Under the pieces are notes generated by a model. It did not search any database. It was given only the letters and a program-made list of their open reading frames with translations, and had not been told where the DNA came from. A program made the translations under genes and the position numbers. From Brenneria salicis ATCC 15712 = DSM 30166 (lineage in GTDB: Bacteria > Pseudomonadota > Gammaproteobacteria > Enterobacterales > Enterobacteriaceae): 60,229 nucleotides of DNA. Below are positions 9,926-21,675 of this stretch, piece after piece; position 1 is the first letter of the stretch, and each line of letters begins with the position of its first letter. The stretch spans positions 1 through 60,229 of the forward strand of contig NZ_QNRY01000020.1 in the NCBI RefSeq assembly GCF_003315515.1, written 5' to 3'.

Positions 9926-10573
9926 CTACCAAATCGCCGGTTCATCACGCACGAATGGATTGGTTTTACGCTCCTGACCCAACGTCGAGATCGGACCGTG
10001 GCCGGGAATGAACCTGACATCATCACCTAAGGGAAACAAGGTATTCTTGATCGAAGTAATCAGCGCCTGATGGTCACCCTGTGGGAAATCGGTACGCCCT
10101 ACGCCGCCATTGAAAATCACGTCGCCAACCTGAGCCAGCCGTGAAACCTGATCAAAAAAAACAATATGACCTGGCGTATGACCGGGACAGTGAAATACCG
10201 CCAGCACGACGTTACCTACGTTGACCTCATCCCCTTCTTGTAACCAACGCGAAGGCGTTAACGGTTCGCATTCATCCAACCCAAACATACGACTCTGCGT
10301 CGGCAGCCCTTCCAGCCAGAAGGTATCTGCGATGTGAGGGCCAACAATCGGCGCCTGATAATGTTCTGCAAGTTCAGCCGCCGCACCCACGTGGTCTAAA
10401 TGTCCGTGGGTCAGCAAGATTTGCTTTACGGTGATACCCGCGTTGGCGACCGCCCGTTTAATTTTATCCGCCTCACCGCCGGGATCGACAATGGCGGCTT
10501 CGTTCGTCGTTTCACACCACAGCAACGTACAGTTTTGACTAAACGCCGTAACAGGGACTATTTGATATTTCAT
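9926..10573 (-). CDS. gloC: Hydroxyacylglutathione hydrolase (glyoxalase II type)
   Basis: GloC (YcbL) hydrolyses S-lactoylglutathione in methylglyoxal detoxification. It is a 215-residue single-domain metallo-beta-lactamase-fold enzyme of exactly the E. coli length. The metal-binding motif THGHLDHV is at residues 55-62, with further ligands in [17 protein letters not shown] and the C-terminal IPGHGP. It has GGAG just upstream of the ATG. It follows mepK on the same strand but a strong hairpin separates them. Glyoxalase II activity is known for the E. coli protein; the physiological role here is by homology. Confidence 0.93.
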   Translation of the reverse strand: MKYQIVPVTAFSQNCTLLWCETTNEAAIVDPGGEADKIKRAVANAGITVKQILLTHGHLDHVGAAAELAEHYQAPIVGPHIADTFWLEGLPTQSRMFGLDECEPLTPSRWLQEGDEVNVGNVVLAVFHCPGHTPGHIVFFDQVSRLAQVGDVIFNGGVGRTDFPQGDHQALITSIKNTLFPLGDDVRFIPGHGPISTLGQERKTNPFVRDEPAIW

Positions 10574-10593
10574 ACCGCTCCAGTTTAAAACAA

Positions 10594-10636
10594 CCTGACA
10601 GCCGCCGTTACGTCAAACGCAACGGCGGCTGTCAGG
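10594..10636 (-). terminator. Perfect 16-bp stem-loop between mepK and gloC
   Basis: CCTGACAGCCGCCGTT pairs perfectly with AACGGCGGCTGTCAGG around an eleven-base loop. On the minus strand it is followed by TTGTTTT, so it could terminate mepK transcripts or act as a processing or stability element upstream of gloC. Confidence 0.65.
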
Positions 10637-10674
10637 GTAGATAATGTTGTGACATCCCACCATAACCAGAAATA

Positions 10675-11223
10675 CTACCAGGTGCGCACCGGGCCGGTAT
10701 CAATATGAACAAAATTGCTGCGGGGATAGTAACCCACCCCGCCGGCCCGCATTTTTAATGCCGCTTTACGCAGATTGGCAAGCTGTACACCTTCGATGTG
10801 AAAGTCCATAGCTTGTCCTTTCGTGTGATAGCTTTGTTTGGCGACGCCTTTGCGGTGCGCCCGTAGCTCATTATTGGTATAAATGGCTCGATAGCCGGAA
10901 ATCAACTGCACCGGTTTACGTGTTTCCAGCATTACTTGTAAACGATATAGCTGATCAAAAAGAAGTGGATCAATCGCTTTAACTTTATTTGCCCGATAAT
11001 CACGGAAGAAGTGATTCAAACGGGACAGTTCTTCTTTAATATAGCTTCTGCCATCGAAAAACTCGGCTTTGAGGTGTTCGCCGGTATTAAGGTTATTCAG
11101 CAATAAAATACGTGGGCGCGGTGTCGATAATGTGGCGAACGCCTGACCGGGAAGCAATGTCATCCCTAACGCCACGCCACCCAGCGTAAGCCACTTGCGC
11201 CGATGATTGTCAATATGTTCCAT
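10675..11223 (-). CDS. mepK: Murein endopeptidase cutting 3-3 cross-links (M15/DUF882)
   Basis: This is the orthologue of E. coli YcbK/MepK, a periplasmic zinc endopeptidase that cleaves mDap-mDap (3-3) cross-links. The 182 residues equal the E. coli protein. A twin-arginine signal (HRRKWLTLGG, residues 7-16) and hydrophobic stretch ending near AFA indicate Tat export. The peptidase motif SYHTKGQAMDFHIEG supplies the His and Asp metal ligands, and the last ligand lies in FVHIDTGPVR. The start at 11223 is set by homology; the frame stays open for 51 bases upstream. Its neighbour ldtD makes the bonds that this enzyme cuts. Confidence 0.93.
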   Translation of the reverse strand: MEHIDNHRRKWLTLGGVALGMTLLPGQAFATLSTPRPRILLLNNLNTGEHLKAEFFDGRSYIKEELSRLNHFFRDYRANKVKAIDPLLFDQLYRLQVMLETRKPVQLISGYRAIYTNNELRAHRKGVAKQSYHTKGQAMDFHIEGVQLANLRKAALKMRAGGVGYYPRSNFVHIDTGPVRTW

Positions 11224-11404
11224 AGAACGAGTTATCCTGGATAATAAACGGTATTGATGGGGTACACAAAACACACAATTTTGAACCTTAACTGGCTATG
11301 AAAAGTGAGTCAACCCGCTTTATCCACCGGTTTGAAGGGGATCGCAATGATCCCCGTTGAGTAAAATTGATGTCCACGACGCTAAGTCACGCTATTTTAA
11401 ATAT

Positions 11405-13144
11405 TTACAGCAGTAATAATCCCGCTTTTGGCAAGATGTGCGTACCCGAACGCGCCGTAGCATCATAATTGTAAATATCTGTTCTGAACTGAGGTTTGCC
11501 ATCCTCCGCCACCCATGCGGTTAAATAGTACAAGCTAACCGGGATACGGTGCTTCATCGGCACATAGGTGGTATTGCCTTGATCCAGCGTTGAAGAGATA
11601 CGTGCGTTATTCCAGCCGGCATCCTGCAATAGCATGCCTGCCAGTTCAGATGCCTTGTTAACACGCACACAACCTGAACTCAGCGCCCGGATATCACGCT
11701 GAAACAGATTATGATTCGGTGTATCGTGCAGATAAATGGCTTCTGAATTCGGCATATTGAACTTATAGCGACCCAACGAGTTATTGGCGCCCGGCGCCTG
11801 ACGCAGACGGTAAGGGAAACGCTCTGGCGAAACCAGCGGCCATTCAATCATTGACGGATCAATCTCTTCCGAATCCTGACTCCAGCCGGACAGCACCGTG
11901 TAACCATGACGCTGTAAGTAACCAGGGTCCTGAATCGCCTTGGGAATAATATCCTGACGTGTCAGCGAGGTGGGAACATTCCAAGGCGGGTTGACCACCA
12001 CATTATAGAGCGAGCTACGCATCAGAGGCGTTTTACGTTTAGGTTGCCCCACAATCACCCGCGACGACAGTCGCTCAGCGCCATCCTGATAGTAAATCAG
12101 CGAATAATTGGGGATATTGACCATGATGCCGGTGCTGACATTGTCCGGCAGTAAACGCAGCCGCTGTATATTTAACGCCAGCAATGTTGCCCGCATCTGT
12201 GGTGAGACATTCAGCCAGTCGCGAGTTCGTTTACCTATCGCGCCATCAGCCGCCAGCCCTTGCCATTGCTGAAAACGTTTGACCGCCTCAACTAATTCGC
12301 CGGTATAAAGGTTCTCAGCGTTTATAGCGGTGCTGTCAGCCATTACCGCTCCCTGCTCTGAAGCTGGGGACGGCTCACCAAACAGCATAATATTTTGTGT
12401 CGCCGTCAGCATGCCGGTGCGCTGTAATATTTCGCGTAATACCGCTAATTCCTGACTTTGTTGTTCAGGACGCAGGGTTTCAGTGGAGTTTAATTTCGGC
12501 CAGGGGAGATTATCCATCAGCATGTTTTTCAACGCATCATGCATCTTTGCATATTGCGAATGCTGAGGCGCCAGCGAAGCAATATATGCCGCGCTGCTCC
12601 CCGATCTTACTGACTGTTGCCATTGATCGACAACGCTGGCCGACGGGGATTGCAGACGATAAGGCACACTGCTGTACAACCAGTTATTGCCATTGCGCTC
12701 AACCTCGGAAACAAACTGCAAATACCCCAGCATGGCATCGGATAAGACAATGTCGCGAGCAAAACCGGTGATTTGCGGATCGGTCAGCCAGGTGACCCAG
12801 GTGGTAAACTGAGGCTGAATCCCGGCGATCGCCAACTCAGCCAGTTGTTGTTGAAATTGCTGCACGGCGCGGCTATCGGCCCACATGGGTTGCATAGCGT
12901 GAAGCGCATATAATGATGATAATTCGGAGAGATATTTAGGCGTCACCGATTTGGGCAATGCCGCCAATAACGACGCCCTGCTTTGTTCTGTTAAGTCCGG
13001 TTCCGTCGAAACCGTCCCGCTGCCTTGTGAAACAGTCGTCTGGGGTAATGCTGCCAGCACCGAAAAAGAAGGAAACAGGCCACATACCCAGATACAACCA
13101 GCGCTCCACAGTAGCCTCTGCATTTTTCGCTTATATAACAACAT
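11405..13144 (-). CDS. ldtD: L,D-transpeptidase LdtD (YcbB family)
   Basis: LdtD forms 3-3 (mDap-mDap) peptidoglycan cross-links in the periplasm and is linked to envelope stress survival and beta-lactam bypass. With the start at 13144 (AGGGG about nine bases upstream) it has 579 residues, against 615 in E. coli; the difference is mostly in a linker before the peptidoglycan-binding domain. A signal peptide occupies about residues 1-30. The domain [23 protein letters not shown] binds peptidoglycan, and the YkuD catalytic motif is intact, with LHDTPNH and [10 protein letters not shown] (nucleophile Cys about residue 492). Confidence 0.94.
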   Translation of the reverse strand: MLLYKRKMQRLLWSAGCIWVCGLFPSFSVLAALPQTTVSQGSGTVSTEPDLTEQSRASLLAALPKSVTPKYLSELSSLYALHAMQPMWADSRAVQQFQQQLAELAIAGIQPQFTTWVTWLTDPQITGFARDIVLSDAMLGYLQFVSEVERNGNNWLYSSVPYRLQSPSASVVDQWQQSVRSGSSAAYIASLAPQHSQYAKMHDALKNMLMDNLPWPKLNSTETLRPEQQSQELAVLREILQRTGMLTATQNIMLFGEPSPASEQGAVMADSTAINAENLYTGELVEAVKRFQQWQGLAADGAIGKRTRDWLNVSPQMRATLLALNIQRLRLLPDNVSTGIMVNIPNYSLIYYQDGAERLSSRVIVGQPKRKTPLMRSSLYNVVVNPPWNVPTSLTRQDIIPKAIQDPGYLQRHGYTVLSGWSQDSEEIDPSMIEWPLVSPERFPYRLRQAPGANNSLGRYKFNMPNSEAIYLHDTPNHNLFQRDIRALSSGCVRVNKASELAGMLLQDAGWNNARISSTLDQGNTTYVPMKHRIPVSLYYLTAWVAEDGKPQFRTDIYNYDATARSGTHILPKAGLLLL

Positions 13145-13475
13145 CCATTTTTCCCCTGTACGCATTAACACCCATTCCTTCCACGACAAACGGTTTTGAT
13201 AGTGGAAATAAAATAACCGAATTCAATTATTGCAAAGAAAAAATTATGATTTTATGCGGTGATATTCAATACGCCGAATATTCCCCTTCAGACTGGAATA
13301 ACTCATCCGTCTGTTCATCAGTATATAAAGAGAAAAGTAATTTTGCTTCTCTCATCACACGATTATCTTACTGGACTGGCGAGTTATTTATTATCGATAC
13401 GCCAATCTCAATCGCCCGCCAAAAGTAAAGCCGCTTAAAAAAGCGGCTTTGTGATTTAATTGCGGCAAAAAGATG
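13145..13475. other. ldtD-mukB intergenic region
   Basis: These 331 bases hold the ldtD promoter side and the 3' flank of mukB. The left part is A/T-rich. Apart from the hairpin at 13427-13450 I see no convincing gene; open frames crossing it are antisense to the ldtD 5' end and lack family features. Confidence 0.6.
13427..13450 (-). terminator. Hairpin downstream of mukB
   Basis: AAAGCCGCTT and AAGCGGCTTT form a stem with an A/T loop shortly after the mukB stop. T runs are short, so strength is uncertain. Confidence 0.65.
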
Positions 13476-16400
13476 CTAAGAAGCCCGTTCCGCAATTTCC
13501 GGCGCGTCACTTGCAAAACCACGTAAGCCTACCACATGCACGTGCTCATGATTTTGATGCACCTTACGCACCAGCTTATAGGTGGTGCCTTTTTCCGGGC
13601 TGATATTTTCCGGCGCGGCGATGATCAACTGCATTTCCAGACGATCACAGAGTTCGAACAAGGTCGCGATCGATTTAGCATCCAGGCGCGCCGCTTCATC
13701 CAGAAACAGTAAACGACATGGCGAAATATCTTTGCCGCGTAATCGCTTGGACTCTTCTTCCCAACTCTGAACCACCATGACTAGAATCGACATCCCCGTC
13801 CCGATCGCTTCCCCGGTTGACAACGCCCCGCTTTCAGCACGCAACCAGCCATCGGCGCCACGGTTAACCTCAACTTCCATTTCCAGATAGTTACGGTAAT
13901 CCAGCAGTTCCTCGCCAATGGTTTGCGGCGTGCGTTGGCCCATGTCGATTTCCGGGTTCAACCGTTGATACAGTTTTGCCAACGCTTCAGAGAAGGTCAG
14001 CCGGTTACTGTTGAACAGATCCTGATGGATCTCTTGTTGTTCCGCCAGCACATTCAACAGCGTGGTATGTGTTTCACGTACATTTACGTTCAGACGCACA
14101 CTTTTTACCTGACCAAACGCCACTGATTGCAGCCCCTGATTCAACATCCGAATACGGTTCTGTTCGCGCTGGATGGTCTTGCGGATAATGTTCGCCACGC
14201 TGCGTGAACTGATTGCCAGCATTTGTTCACGCGCCGTCAGTTCTTCGGTCAGACGATTAAGCTCGATCTCCATCTGTTCAATGGCTTCGACCGGATCATC
14301 GGTGCGGATGATATCCTGCCGGATACGTTCGCGCAGGTGCTGGTATACCGCAATATAAAACTGAATTTTACGCTCAGGACGCTTGGGATCTTCCGAAAGA
14401 CGCAGAACATCACGCAGATGCTCGTTATCCGCCACCGCCAGACGCAAGGCGCCCAACGCCTTATCCGACATCGAACGCAGTTCTTCGCCATCCATGTAGG
14501 CTAATTCACGGCGATGCAAGCGACGCTCGACGCCATTATCTTTTACCAGACGCATCACCGCACACCAACCCGCTTTTGCGCTAACCACCTGCTCGCGCAT
14601 CTGATGATAATCGCGTTCCAGCTTACGCAGTTTCTTGTGCAGACTTTCCATTTCCGCTTCGCAGAACGTGAGTTGTTTTTCCAACTGATTACGGCACGAG
14701 CGATTGGCGCTCAACGCGGCATGCAGTTCGTCCCGGCGCTGACGAGCCCTCGATTCGGCATCCGGATCGGCGCGGACGCCAATATCCTCAAGCTCCTGGG
14801 TCAGTTCTTTCAGCATGTCGCGCTTGGCGTCATAGGCGCTTTTCAGTGAAGCCTGCAACTGACTGTATTGCGTCAACAGCGACTGATGCTGGCGGAGTTG
14901 CTCACGAGCTTTCGTCCGTTCGGCTTCCACCTGTTCCAGACGCTGACGCAGTTTGTCGTTCAGGTCGCTGTTTTCGCTCAGCATCCCGACAGCGTCGGTG
15001 TAGCTGAAATGCGCCCGACGCTGTACCACCTCCGTCAGGGAAAATGCCTGTTGTTTGGCGTGGCGCTGCGCATTCTGCGCCTGCGCATAGTCTTCTTTTA
15101 GCTGTTCATGCTGCTGCGGATCGTTTTGCAACACCGAAACCATCGGTTCCAGTTTTGCCAACGTCGCGCCATGTTGCTGAATAAAACGCGCCGACGCTTC
15201 CGTTTCCGCCAACTCCGCACGAATTTCTTCAACCCGATCGTGCAGGCTGTCATCGGCCAGCAGGCTGAGGCGCGGGATCAGCTTATTCAGCATGGCGCTG
15301 AGCTCTTTCGCTTGTTCGTACTGCTGACGCTGCTGCTGGTTTTCGCCATCAAAGTTGGCGATAGCGCGCTCTAGCTCACCACGGCGGGAAGTTAAATCGC
15401 GAATATCCGCTTCAGGGTCGTCGTCAAAGACAACGGCCAGATGCGTACCGATAAAACGGCTGAACGATTGATGTAAACGTTGCGTCTTTTGCACGTCAAA
15501 AGAGAGAGTCGCATACTGTTCCGCCAGCGCTTCGCGCTCATCACGTAGGCTTTCCAGCCGCATTTCACGCGCCGCCCGCCCAAACAGAGGCACCGCCGGG
15601 AAACGGGAATAGCGCCACTGACGCTCCGCGACTTTCACCACCACCGCGCGTTCCAGTTCCTCCACCGCAAACACGCTGTCGTCGAACGACTGCGGATCAC
15701 CCTCGATCAGATATAAATCTTCCGGGCAATCATCCAGCCCCGCCAATTGTTCCCGCACCAGCGATAGATCCGCGACCACAATCCCATGCCGCGAAGGGCC
15801 GTAAAGCGCCGAAAAATAAGGCGCATCATCCAGCGTAACGTCGTCGTAGATCTCTGACAGCAACACGCCGCCAAAGCGCTCCGCCAACGCATTCAGGCGC
15901 GGATCTTCCGAACCGCCAGGCTGACTCAGCCGTTCGATCTGGGCTTCAATCTGGCGCTTGCGCGTTGCGATCTCATCGCGCTCCACCGTGGTTTCGCGCT
16001 CGCGCTCCAGCAATTGCTGCATGAACGACGTCACCTGACGACCGTCCGCGAATGTTTCGCCGCTTTGCTCGCTCAGTTGGGTCAACGTTTCCTGCGCGGC
16101 CAGCCACACCGGGGCGCGGGCGGTCAACTGCTGAATACGTTGCTGGATCTGTTCCAGTTCCTGACGCAACGCCATACGGCGCTCGCCGGCCTCAGCCACC
16201 AGCGTTGACAACGATTCAATCTGCGCATCCAGTTCCTGTTGCAGAGAATCCAGTTCTTCCGGCTGGCAATCCTGCCCGTAGCGCTTGTTGAACTCCTGCA
16301 ACAGGCGCTCGGCATCCTGCTGCTCACGCAGACGCTGCTCCAGTTCCGATAAGCGCATCCGCAACGGTTGCACCTGCTCGGCCTGATAGCGCTGGGAAGA

Positions 16401-17915
16401 ACTCTCGCGCAACAAATCGCGCGCCACCTGCCAGGCTTCGCGGCGGCTGACCGCACCGGCAATGCGGGAAACCAGATCATAGGCCTGCTCAAACTGGCTA
16501 TGCGCGGCATCGGCCACGCTCAGCTTTTGCTCAAGCATCAACAACATTTCCGTGGCTTCCTGCTCTTTCGCCTGATAACTGTCCAGCCATTCATCCGCGT
16601 TATCCGCGGTCAGATCCGGCAATTGACACAAGGTGCGGGCGCGCTCCAGCGCTTGTTGCGCCTGCTGGTACTGAATCGCGCGCGTCTGCTGTACGTCCAG
16701 CGCCTGATGATAGTCCGCCAACTGGCTTTTCAGTTCATCCACTTCCTGCTCGGCGGCATCGGCGCGCGCTTCGTTTTCAGCCTGCTGTTCGCGCGCTTCT
16801 TCAACAATCTCATTTTGCTCTTCGAGACGGTAGCTAAGATCTTCCAGATCCGCGTTATACCGCTCGATTTTTTCCTGTTGACGCAGCGCGGTCTGCACCA
16901 GATTCAGGTGATCGCTGGCCCCCTGATAATCCGTTTCCAGATCATTTTCCGCCTCGCTCTGTTCTTCCAGTTCACGCGCCATTTCCACATGGCGATATTG
17001 CTCGGCGGCAAGCTGTTTACGGCTGCCGAACAGGTCGCGCCGCAGTTCCAACGCGCTATCCAGATGAATTCGGCGTTCGTTGGTATGGCGCATATAGTCG
17101 GCGGCCACATAGGAGGTCGCTTCGGAAATCAAATGCTTGAACAGATCACGATCGGATTGGGTAACGCGAATCGCTTCCAGCGTCATGCGGTTTTCCCGCA
17201 ACGCTGCTTCCATATCCTGAAACGCCTTGCGCACCCCGCTGTTTTCCGGCAGCAGATAATCACGCAATGAGCGGGTAATGGCGCTGGAAATACCGCCGTA
17301 CAATGAGGCTTCAATCAAACGATAGAACTTGCTGCGGTCGGAGGCGGAACGCAGACGACGCGGCACCACCCCCAGATCAAACATCAGGGAGTGATAGTCA
17401 GTGATGGAATTGAACTGCTTGAACTGCACGCCTTCCATCTCTTCGACGCGTTCTTTCAGTTCCGCCAGTGAAAGAACCCGCGCCTGACGATCACCTACCG
17501 TCTGGGTCAGCAATTGCGTCGGCTGCATTGAGGTGGGTAGCCCCTGAATGGTAAACGGTTTGATATCGACTTTGCGATCGCGTCCGGCGACCTGCTGCAA
17601 ACGAACCCCCACCAGCACGCGCTGATGACGGGAATTGACCACATCCAGCGTGGAATAACACACGCCGGCGCGCAATTTGCCGTGCAACCCTTTATCACGG
17701 GAACCACTGGTGGCGCCCGCTTCCGTGGTGTTTCTGAAGTGCAGCAAAGTCAGATCGGGGATCAAGGCCGTAATAAACGCCGCCATGGTTGTGGATTTCC
17801 CGGCCCCATTACCGCCCGACAACGTGGTGACCAGTTCATCCAGATCAAACGTGCGGGCGAAAAAACCATTCCAGTTGACCAGCGTCAGTGAGCGAAATTT
17901 ACCGCGTTCAATCAT
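13476..17915 (-). CDS. mukB: Chromosome partition protein MukB
   Basis: MukB is the SMC-like core of the MukBEF condensin, which organises and segregates the chromosome. The 1479 residues are close to the E. coli 1486. The Walker A motif GGNGAGKS is at residues 34-41. Long coiled-coil arms flank the central hinge around residues 650-780. The C-terminal head carries the ABC signature-like [12 protein letters not shown] and Walker B in [11 protein letters not shown]. The start ATG overlaps the mukE stop by four bases, typical of translational coupling in the mukFEB operon, which also includes cmoM. Confidence 0.98.
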   Translation of the reverse strand: MIERGKFRSLTLVNWNGFFARTFDLDELVTTLSGGNGAGKSTTMAAFITALIPDLTLLHFRNTTEAGATSGSRDKGLHGKLRAGVCYSTLDVVNSRHQRVLVGVRLQQVAGRDRKVDIKPFTIQGLPTSMQPTQLLTQTVGDRQARVLSLAELKERVEEMEGVQFKQFNSITDYHSLMFDLGVVPRRLRSASDRSKFYRLIEASLYGGISSAITRSLRDYLLPENSGVRKAFQDMEAALRENRMTLEAIRVTQSDRDLFKHLISEATSYVAADYMRHTNERRIHLDSALELRRDLFGSRKQLAAEQYRHVEMARELEEQSEAENDLETDYQGASDHLNLVQTALRQQEKIERYNADLEDLSYRLEEQNEIVEEAREQQAENEARADAAEQEVDELKSQLADYHQALDVQQTRAIQYQQAQQALERARTLCQLPDLTADNADEWLDSYQAKEQEATEMLLMLEQKLSVADAAHSQFEQAYDLVSRIAGAVSRREAWQVARDLLRESSSQRYQAEQVQPLRMRLSELEQRLREQQDAERLLQEFNKRYGQDCQPEELDSLQQELDAQIESLSTLVAEAGERRMALRQELEQIQQRIQQLTARAPVWLAAQETLTQLSEQSGETFADGRQVTSFMQQLLERERETTVERDEIATRKRQIEAQIERLSQPGGSEDPRLNALAERFGGVLLSEIYDDVTLDDAPYFSALYGPSRHGIVVADLSLVREQLAGLDDCPEDLYLIEGDPQSFDDSVFAVEELERAVVVKVAERQWRYSRFPAVPLFGRAAREMRLESLRDEREALAEQYATLSFDVQKTQRLHQSFSRFIGTHLAVVFDDDPEADIRDLTSRRGELERAIANFDGENQQQRQQYEQAKELSAMLNKLIPRLSLLADDSLHDRVEEIRAELAETEASARFIQQHGATLAKLEPMVSVLQNDPQQHEQLKEDYAQAQNAQRHAKQQAFSLTEVVQRRAHFSYTDAVGMLSENSDLNDKLRQRLEQVEAERTKAREQLRQHQSLLTQYSQLQASLKSAYDAKRDMLKELTQELEDIGVRADPDAESRARQRRDELHAALSANRSCRNQLEKQLTFCEAEMESLHKKLRKLERDYHQMREQVVSAKAGWCAVMRLVKDNGVERRLHRRELAYMDGEELRSMSDKALGALRLAVADNEHLRDVLRLSEDPKRPERKIQFYIAVYQHLRERIRQDIIRTDDPVEAIEQMEIELNRLTEELTAREQMLAISSRSVANIIRKTIQREQNRIRMLNQGLQSVAFGQVKSVRLNVNVRETHTTLLNVLAEQQEIHQDLFNSNRLTFSEALAKLYQRLNPEIDMGQRTPQTIGEELLDYRNYLEMEVEVNRGADGWLRAESGALSTGEAIGTGMSILVMVVQSWEEESKRLRGKDISPCRLLFLDEAARLDAKSIATLFELCDRLEMQLIIAAPENISPEKGTTYKLVRKVHQNHEHVHVVGLRGFASDAPEIAERAS

Positions 17916-18640
17916 TCCTGTTCATCCTCAATACGCTCAGGCGGGGTATCGTCTGTGCGATCGTTCTCGTCGCTTTCATCTTTCAGTGACAGGTTGCCGT
18001 CGACCGGCATCGCTTCACCATCACGGATCATCCGTAATTGCGCCTCGCGCGCATCATCGCCGCTACGCACATCGGCGCCGAAGCGGAACACCGACTCGGT
18101 GATACGAAACTTGCTGCCGTCGTTGCCCATAAAGTAGATCATCCCCAGCCGTCGCAAGCGATTCAGCGAGGTTCTCACTTTTTCCTGTAATTTCTGGCGA
18201 TCCAGATCGGAACCTGTTGAACGCTGGTTAACCAACTTGAGTAATTTGTTTTCATCCGCCAGGCCGAGCAACTCTTCGTACATTTCCTGCTGGCTGAAAA
18301 TCCCCTCGTGCGCCAGACGCTCCGGGCTGAGGTAGAGATAGCACAGAAGTTTCCCCACCATCATATCCAATTCGGACAGCACCGAACGCGGAATTAATGT
18401 GGTGGAGCGCGGGCGCAGATAGAAGAAACCTTCCGGCGCACGGATTAGTTCGACGTTATAGCGGCTGTAAAACGTTTCCAGTTCTTCCTGAAAATCCATC
18501 AGGAACGCATGGTTTTCCAACTCTTCAATGCCGATATGACGACCTGAGCGCAGTTGACTGTCCAGCGCGGGAAACAGCATATTCGACAGCGCCGTGACCA
18601 GTCTGGCTGGCATGATATGTTCAATATTTGTCGATGACAT
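17912..18640 (-). CDS. mukE: Chromosome partition protein MukE
   Basis: MukE is the winged-helix (KITE) subunit that bridges MukF and MukB in the condensin complex. The start at 18640 gives [14 protein letters not shown], equivalent to E. coli, and 242 residues (E. coli 234). The core from [13 protein letters not shown] to [14 protein letters not shown] is highly conserved; the acidic C-terminal tail is longer and more divergent. It overlaps the mukF end by 20 bases and the mukB start by four, so the order cmoM-mukF-mukE-mukB forms one tightly packed operon. Confidence 0.97.
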   Translation of the reverse strand: MSSTNIEHIMPARLVTALSNMLFPALDSQLRSGRHIGIEELENHAFLMDFQEELETFYSRYNVELIRAPEGFFYLRPRSTTLIPRSVLSELDMMVGKLLCYLYLSPERLAHEGIFSQQEMYEELLGLADENKLLKLVNQRSTGSDLDRQKLQEKVRTSLNRLRRLGMIYFMGNDGSKFRITESVFRFGADVRSGDDAREAQLRMIRDGEAMPVDGNLSLKDESDENDRTDDTPPERIEDEQE

Positions 18641-19946
18641 GGGCCTGTACCTTGGCTCCGTAATCATTGATTACCTGCCACAATGCAGGCAATCCGGTGA
18701 AATCATCTTCGGCCACGCCCAGACGCACCGCCTGGTCGACCACGATTCGGGCAACATCAAAGTGCCGGGAACGAGGATACTGCGCAAGATAATCGCGCAT
18801 CACATCGCTTAAATTAAGCGGTATTTGCTGCTCTTTATATTTCTGTAACGACTGTTCGACCAACGCAATCAACTGCTCGCGTATTTCACTGAATTCTTCA
18901 TATTCCAGATCGGGCGGCAATTCCCCTGTCACCTCGTCGCTGCGCAACGTCAACTCTTCATCGCGCATATCCAGCAGGCGTTCGGCATTGGCAAAGGTGA
19001 GCGCCCAGGGATGGTCGAAATAGCTTTGCACCGACTGACGCAGGCGTTGGGCGAATACCCGGTTTTTATCCATATCAATGGCGGTACGGATAAATTTATG
19101 CACATGCCGGTCGTAGCCAATCCATAAATCGATGGTTTGCTGGCCCCAACTGACAATGCGATCAAGTTTGCCTTGCAGATCAAAGACCAGCTTATCGACA
19201 AACTCCAGATTGTGAGGATTATTGAGGATCGCGTCCTGAATACTCAGCAGGCTGGCCTGAAGCTTGTCGCCCGCGGCCTCCAGCGTATCCTGTAATTCAC
19301 GCAGTGTGCTTGAGGTTTCCGTCAGCAACTGTTCGCAACTGCTGATCGCCGCTCGCCAGTCCTGATTCAACAGCGCGGCAATATCCTCTTTTACGCCCTG
19401 TTGTTGCTCATCCATTACGCGCTGAGATAAATCGATACTGTCAAAAATTTCCGCGGCCGAGTATTTCAACGGCGCGAACACATTGCGGTGCCAATGAAAC
19501 TCATCGCCGCCCTCTTGCGCCGCATCCGCCGCCCGGCTGAGCTCCTGGGCCACAATCGAAAGCTGCATGGAAAGGCGCAGCGCGGAAAACTCACGCTGCC
19601 GAATATAGTAGTCAGTGATGCCGATGCCCAACGGCGTCAGCCGATAGATGGCATGGCCTTCCGCCTGTTCGCTGGTAAAGCGGTTGAGCAATCGCTGGCG
19701 AACCAAATCATTGATGGCGTTATTGGCGCGAACCGTAATGGTTTCGTCCGTTTGTTCAAATCCCTGACTGACATGGCGAAACGCATCAACCAGTTCGCCT
19801 TCGCTCATTTCACCATCCATACGCTCGCCATTGAGCGTGGCTATCGCCAGTAAAAAGGCCAGCCGCTCAGTGGGAAGGGAAAGGGAAAAATCATTTTTTC
19901 GTGCCCAGGCGACCAGTTCGGGTACAGTCTGGGAAAAATCACTCAT
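18621..19946 (-). CDS. mukF: Chromosome partition protein MukF (kleisin)
   Basis: MukF is the kleisin subunit that dimerises through its N-terminal winged-helix domain and links MukB heads with MukE. The 441 residues match the E. coli 440. The N-terminus [20 protein letters not shown] and the C-terminal [20 protein letters not shown] segment are conserved. AAGGA lies seven bases before the ATG, and the start overlaps the cmoM stop by four bases. Confidence 0.97.
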   Translation of the reverse strand: MSDFSQTVPELVAWARKNDFSLSLPTERLAFLLAIATLNGERMDGEMSEGELVDAFRHVSQGFEQTDETITVRANNAINDLVRQRLLNRFTSEQAEGHAIYRLTPLGIGITDYYIRQREFSALRLSMQLSIVAQELSRAADAAQEGGDEFHWHRNVFAPLKYSAAEIFDSIDLSQRVMDEQQQGVKEDIAALLNQDWRAAISSCEQLLTETSSTLRELQDTLEAAGDKLQASLLSIQDAILNNPHNLEFVDKLVFDLQGKLDRIVSWGQQTIDLWIGYDRHVHKFIRTAIDMDKNRVFAQRLRQSVQSYFDHPWALTFANAERLLDMRDEELTLRSDEVTGELPPDLEYEEFSEIREQLIALVEQSLQKYKEQQIPLNLSDVMRDYLAQYPRSRHFDVARIVVDQAVRLGVAEDDFTGLPALWQVINDYGAKVQAHVIDKY

Positions 19947-20728
19947 AATGCATCCTTCAAATGGGGTTTATGCGCCATGACATGGATATAACGACCCAAA
20001 CTGACGAAGGGTTCCTGCCGGCAATAACGCTGTTCAAGCTCAAGAATCTCAGCAAAATTATCACGTTGTTGCTGTTTATTCTGCAAATAATCGTGAAATA
20101 CCCGGACGCCGGTTTTACCGCTGATGGACAGCCCCATCTCTTCAAGCCACCCGTAAACCTGCTGAGGCTCCAGCGGATGATCCGGTGATAATGACCGTCG
20201 CTTACGCTTGGGCATTCCGGCCTGCACATAGGCAAAATTACCCAACACCATGTTGCGCATCAGCAAACCGTGCTGGTTATAAAACATCAGGGATAACGCG
20301 CCACCCGGAGACAGACACTCATTCAATTTTTCCAGCGCCTGCCTCGGCTGCGCCACCCATTCCAGCACCGCATGAAACAATATCAGATCGGCGGGTCTTT
20401 CCATATATTGCGCGATATCCTGCGCGGCACTTTGTACAAAACGCATATTGCTGATCACGTTTTGCGTGGTCGCCGCCTGTTTAGCACGCTGAATCATCTC
20501 ATCTGATAAATCGCACAACAAGACCTGATGTCCTAAAGCTGCCAGACGGCAGGCCATATGCCCTTCGCCGCCGCCCGCATCCAGAATATTCAATGGTCGT
20601 GCCGGAAACCGGGCGAGCAGACCAGCCAAATCCTGCCATAAAACCGCTTGTCGCAGTGTACCTTTGGTTGTGCCATAAATGTTCTGGGCAAATTTTTCTG
20701 CGATGTCGTTAAAATTGCGATCCTGCAT
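19943..20728 (-). CDS. cmoM: tRNA cmo5U34 carboxy-S-adenosyl methyltransferase (CmoM)
   Basis: CmoM (formerly SmtA) uses SAM to methylate 5-carboxymethoxyuridine at tRNA position 34, giving mcmo5U. The 261 residues equal E. coli. A class I methyltransferase fold is shown by motif [19 protein letters not shown] and the acidic residue in [10 protein letters not shown]. It is the first gene of the operon running into mukFEB. The ribosome-binding site is weak. Confidence 0.94.
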   Translation of the reverse strand: MQDRNFNDIAEKFAQNIYGTTKGTLRQAVLWQDLAGLLARFPARPLNILDAGGGEGHMACRLAALGHQVLLCDLSDEMIQRAKQAATTQNVISNMRFVQSAAQDIAQYMERPADLILFHAVLEWVAQPRQALEKLNECLSPGGALSLMFYNQHGLLMRNMVLGNFAYVQAGMPKRKRRSLSPDHPLEPQQVYGWLEEMGLSISGKTGVRVFHDYLQNKQQQRDNFAEILELEQRYCRQEPFVSLGRYIHVMAHKPHLKDAL

Positions 20729-20897
20729 GGCTCAATGGTTCCGCATATAGTATTCAGGGCAAATAAAAAGCGCCCGGCAATACAGCAGCGCGGATGCCTT
20801 GACCTGCCATTTTCGCACAGGCTGACTTAGAATAAATCGTCTTACCGCATAATATCTGCCCGGTTGCGGTTTTTTCACTCAAAAGGAATGCAATTAT

Positions 20898-21675
20898 ATG
20901 CTGTTCACGCTAAAAAAATTTGTCGGCGGCCTGTTGCAGCCCCTTCCATTGCTGTTGTTGGTGATGGGCATCGGCTTACTTCTGCTGTGGTTCACCCATC
21001 GCCAGCGCACCGGCAAAACGCTGATTCTGGCAAGCTGGCTTACCCTGATGTTGATCAGCATCCAGCCGATTGCCGATCGCCTGCTGCTGCCGCTGGAAAC
21101 TCACTATCCCACCTGGCAAGCCGATCGACCTCAGGCCGATTATATCGTGGTGCTGGGCGGCGGCTATACCTATAACCCTGACTGGGCGCCCAGTTCCAAC
21201 CTCATCGGCAACAGCCTGCCGCGCGTCACCGAAGGAATCCGTCTCTATCATGCCAATCCGGGGGCAAAAATAATTTTCACCGGTGCGGCGGCGCGCGGGA
21301 ATCCGGTCAGCAGCGCCAAAACCGCAGCGCTGGTTGCCGAAAGTCTGGGCGTGCCGCCACAGGATATTTTGCTGGTGGATACCGCAAGGGATACGGAAGA
21401 AGAAGCGGCCGGCACCGCGAAAATCGTCGGTTCGCAACCGCTGGCTGGTCACTTCGGCGAATCATTTACCGCGCGCCATGCGCTTTTTCCAGGCCGCGGG
21501 ACTTAATCCCCTGCCTGCGCCAGCTAACCAGTTAGCCATCACTACCGCCCTTAACCCGTGGGAAAAAATCCTCCCATCAGCCTATTACCTGTCTCATAGC
21601 GAACGGGCCTGGTATGAAACCCTGGGGCGACTCTGGCAACGCCTGAAAGAAACGCCAGCACCACTGGCGCAATAG
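20898..21675 (+). pseudogene. elyC: elyC (ycbC), frameshifted
   Basis: E. coli ElyC is an inner-membrane DUF218 protein needed for peptidoglycan assembly at low temperature. The N-terminal part here is intact: two hydrophobic segments (about residues 1-60) and the DUF218 start YIVVLGGGYTYNP, preceded by AAGGA. At 21441-21446 (CTGGCT) the frame breaks. The first frame continues with unrelated residues to a stop at 21506, while the expected continuation LVTSANHLPRAMRFFQAAG to the end YETLGRLWQRLKE is in another frame and stops at 21675. One extra base or two missing bases would explain it. Residues after about 181 are lost from the product. A sequencing or assembly error is possible. Confidence 0.9.

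Noticed and set aside
13145..13428. Open frames in the ldtD-mukB gap
   Set aside because: They extend from antisense ldtD sequence into A/T-rich DNA and show no protein family.
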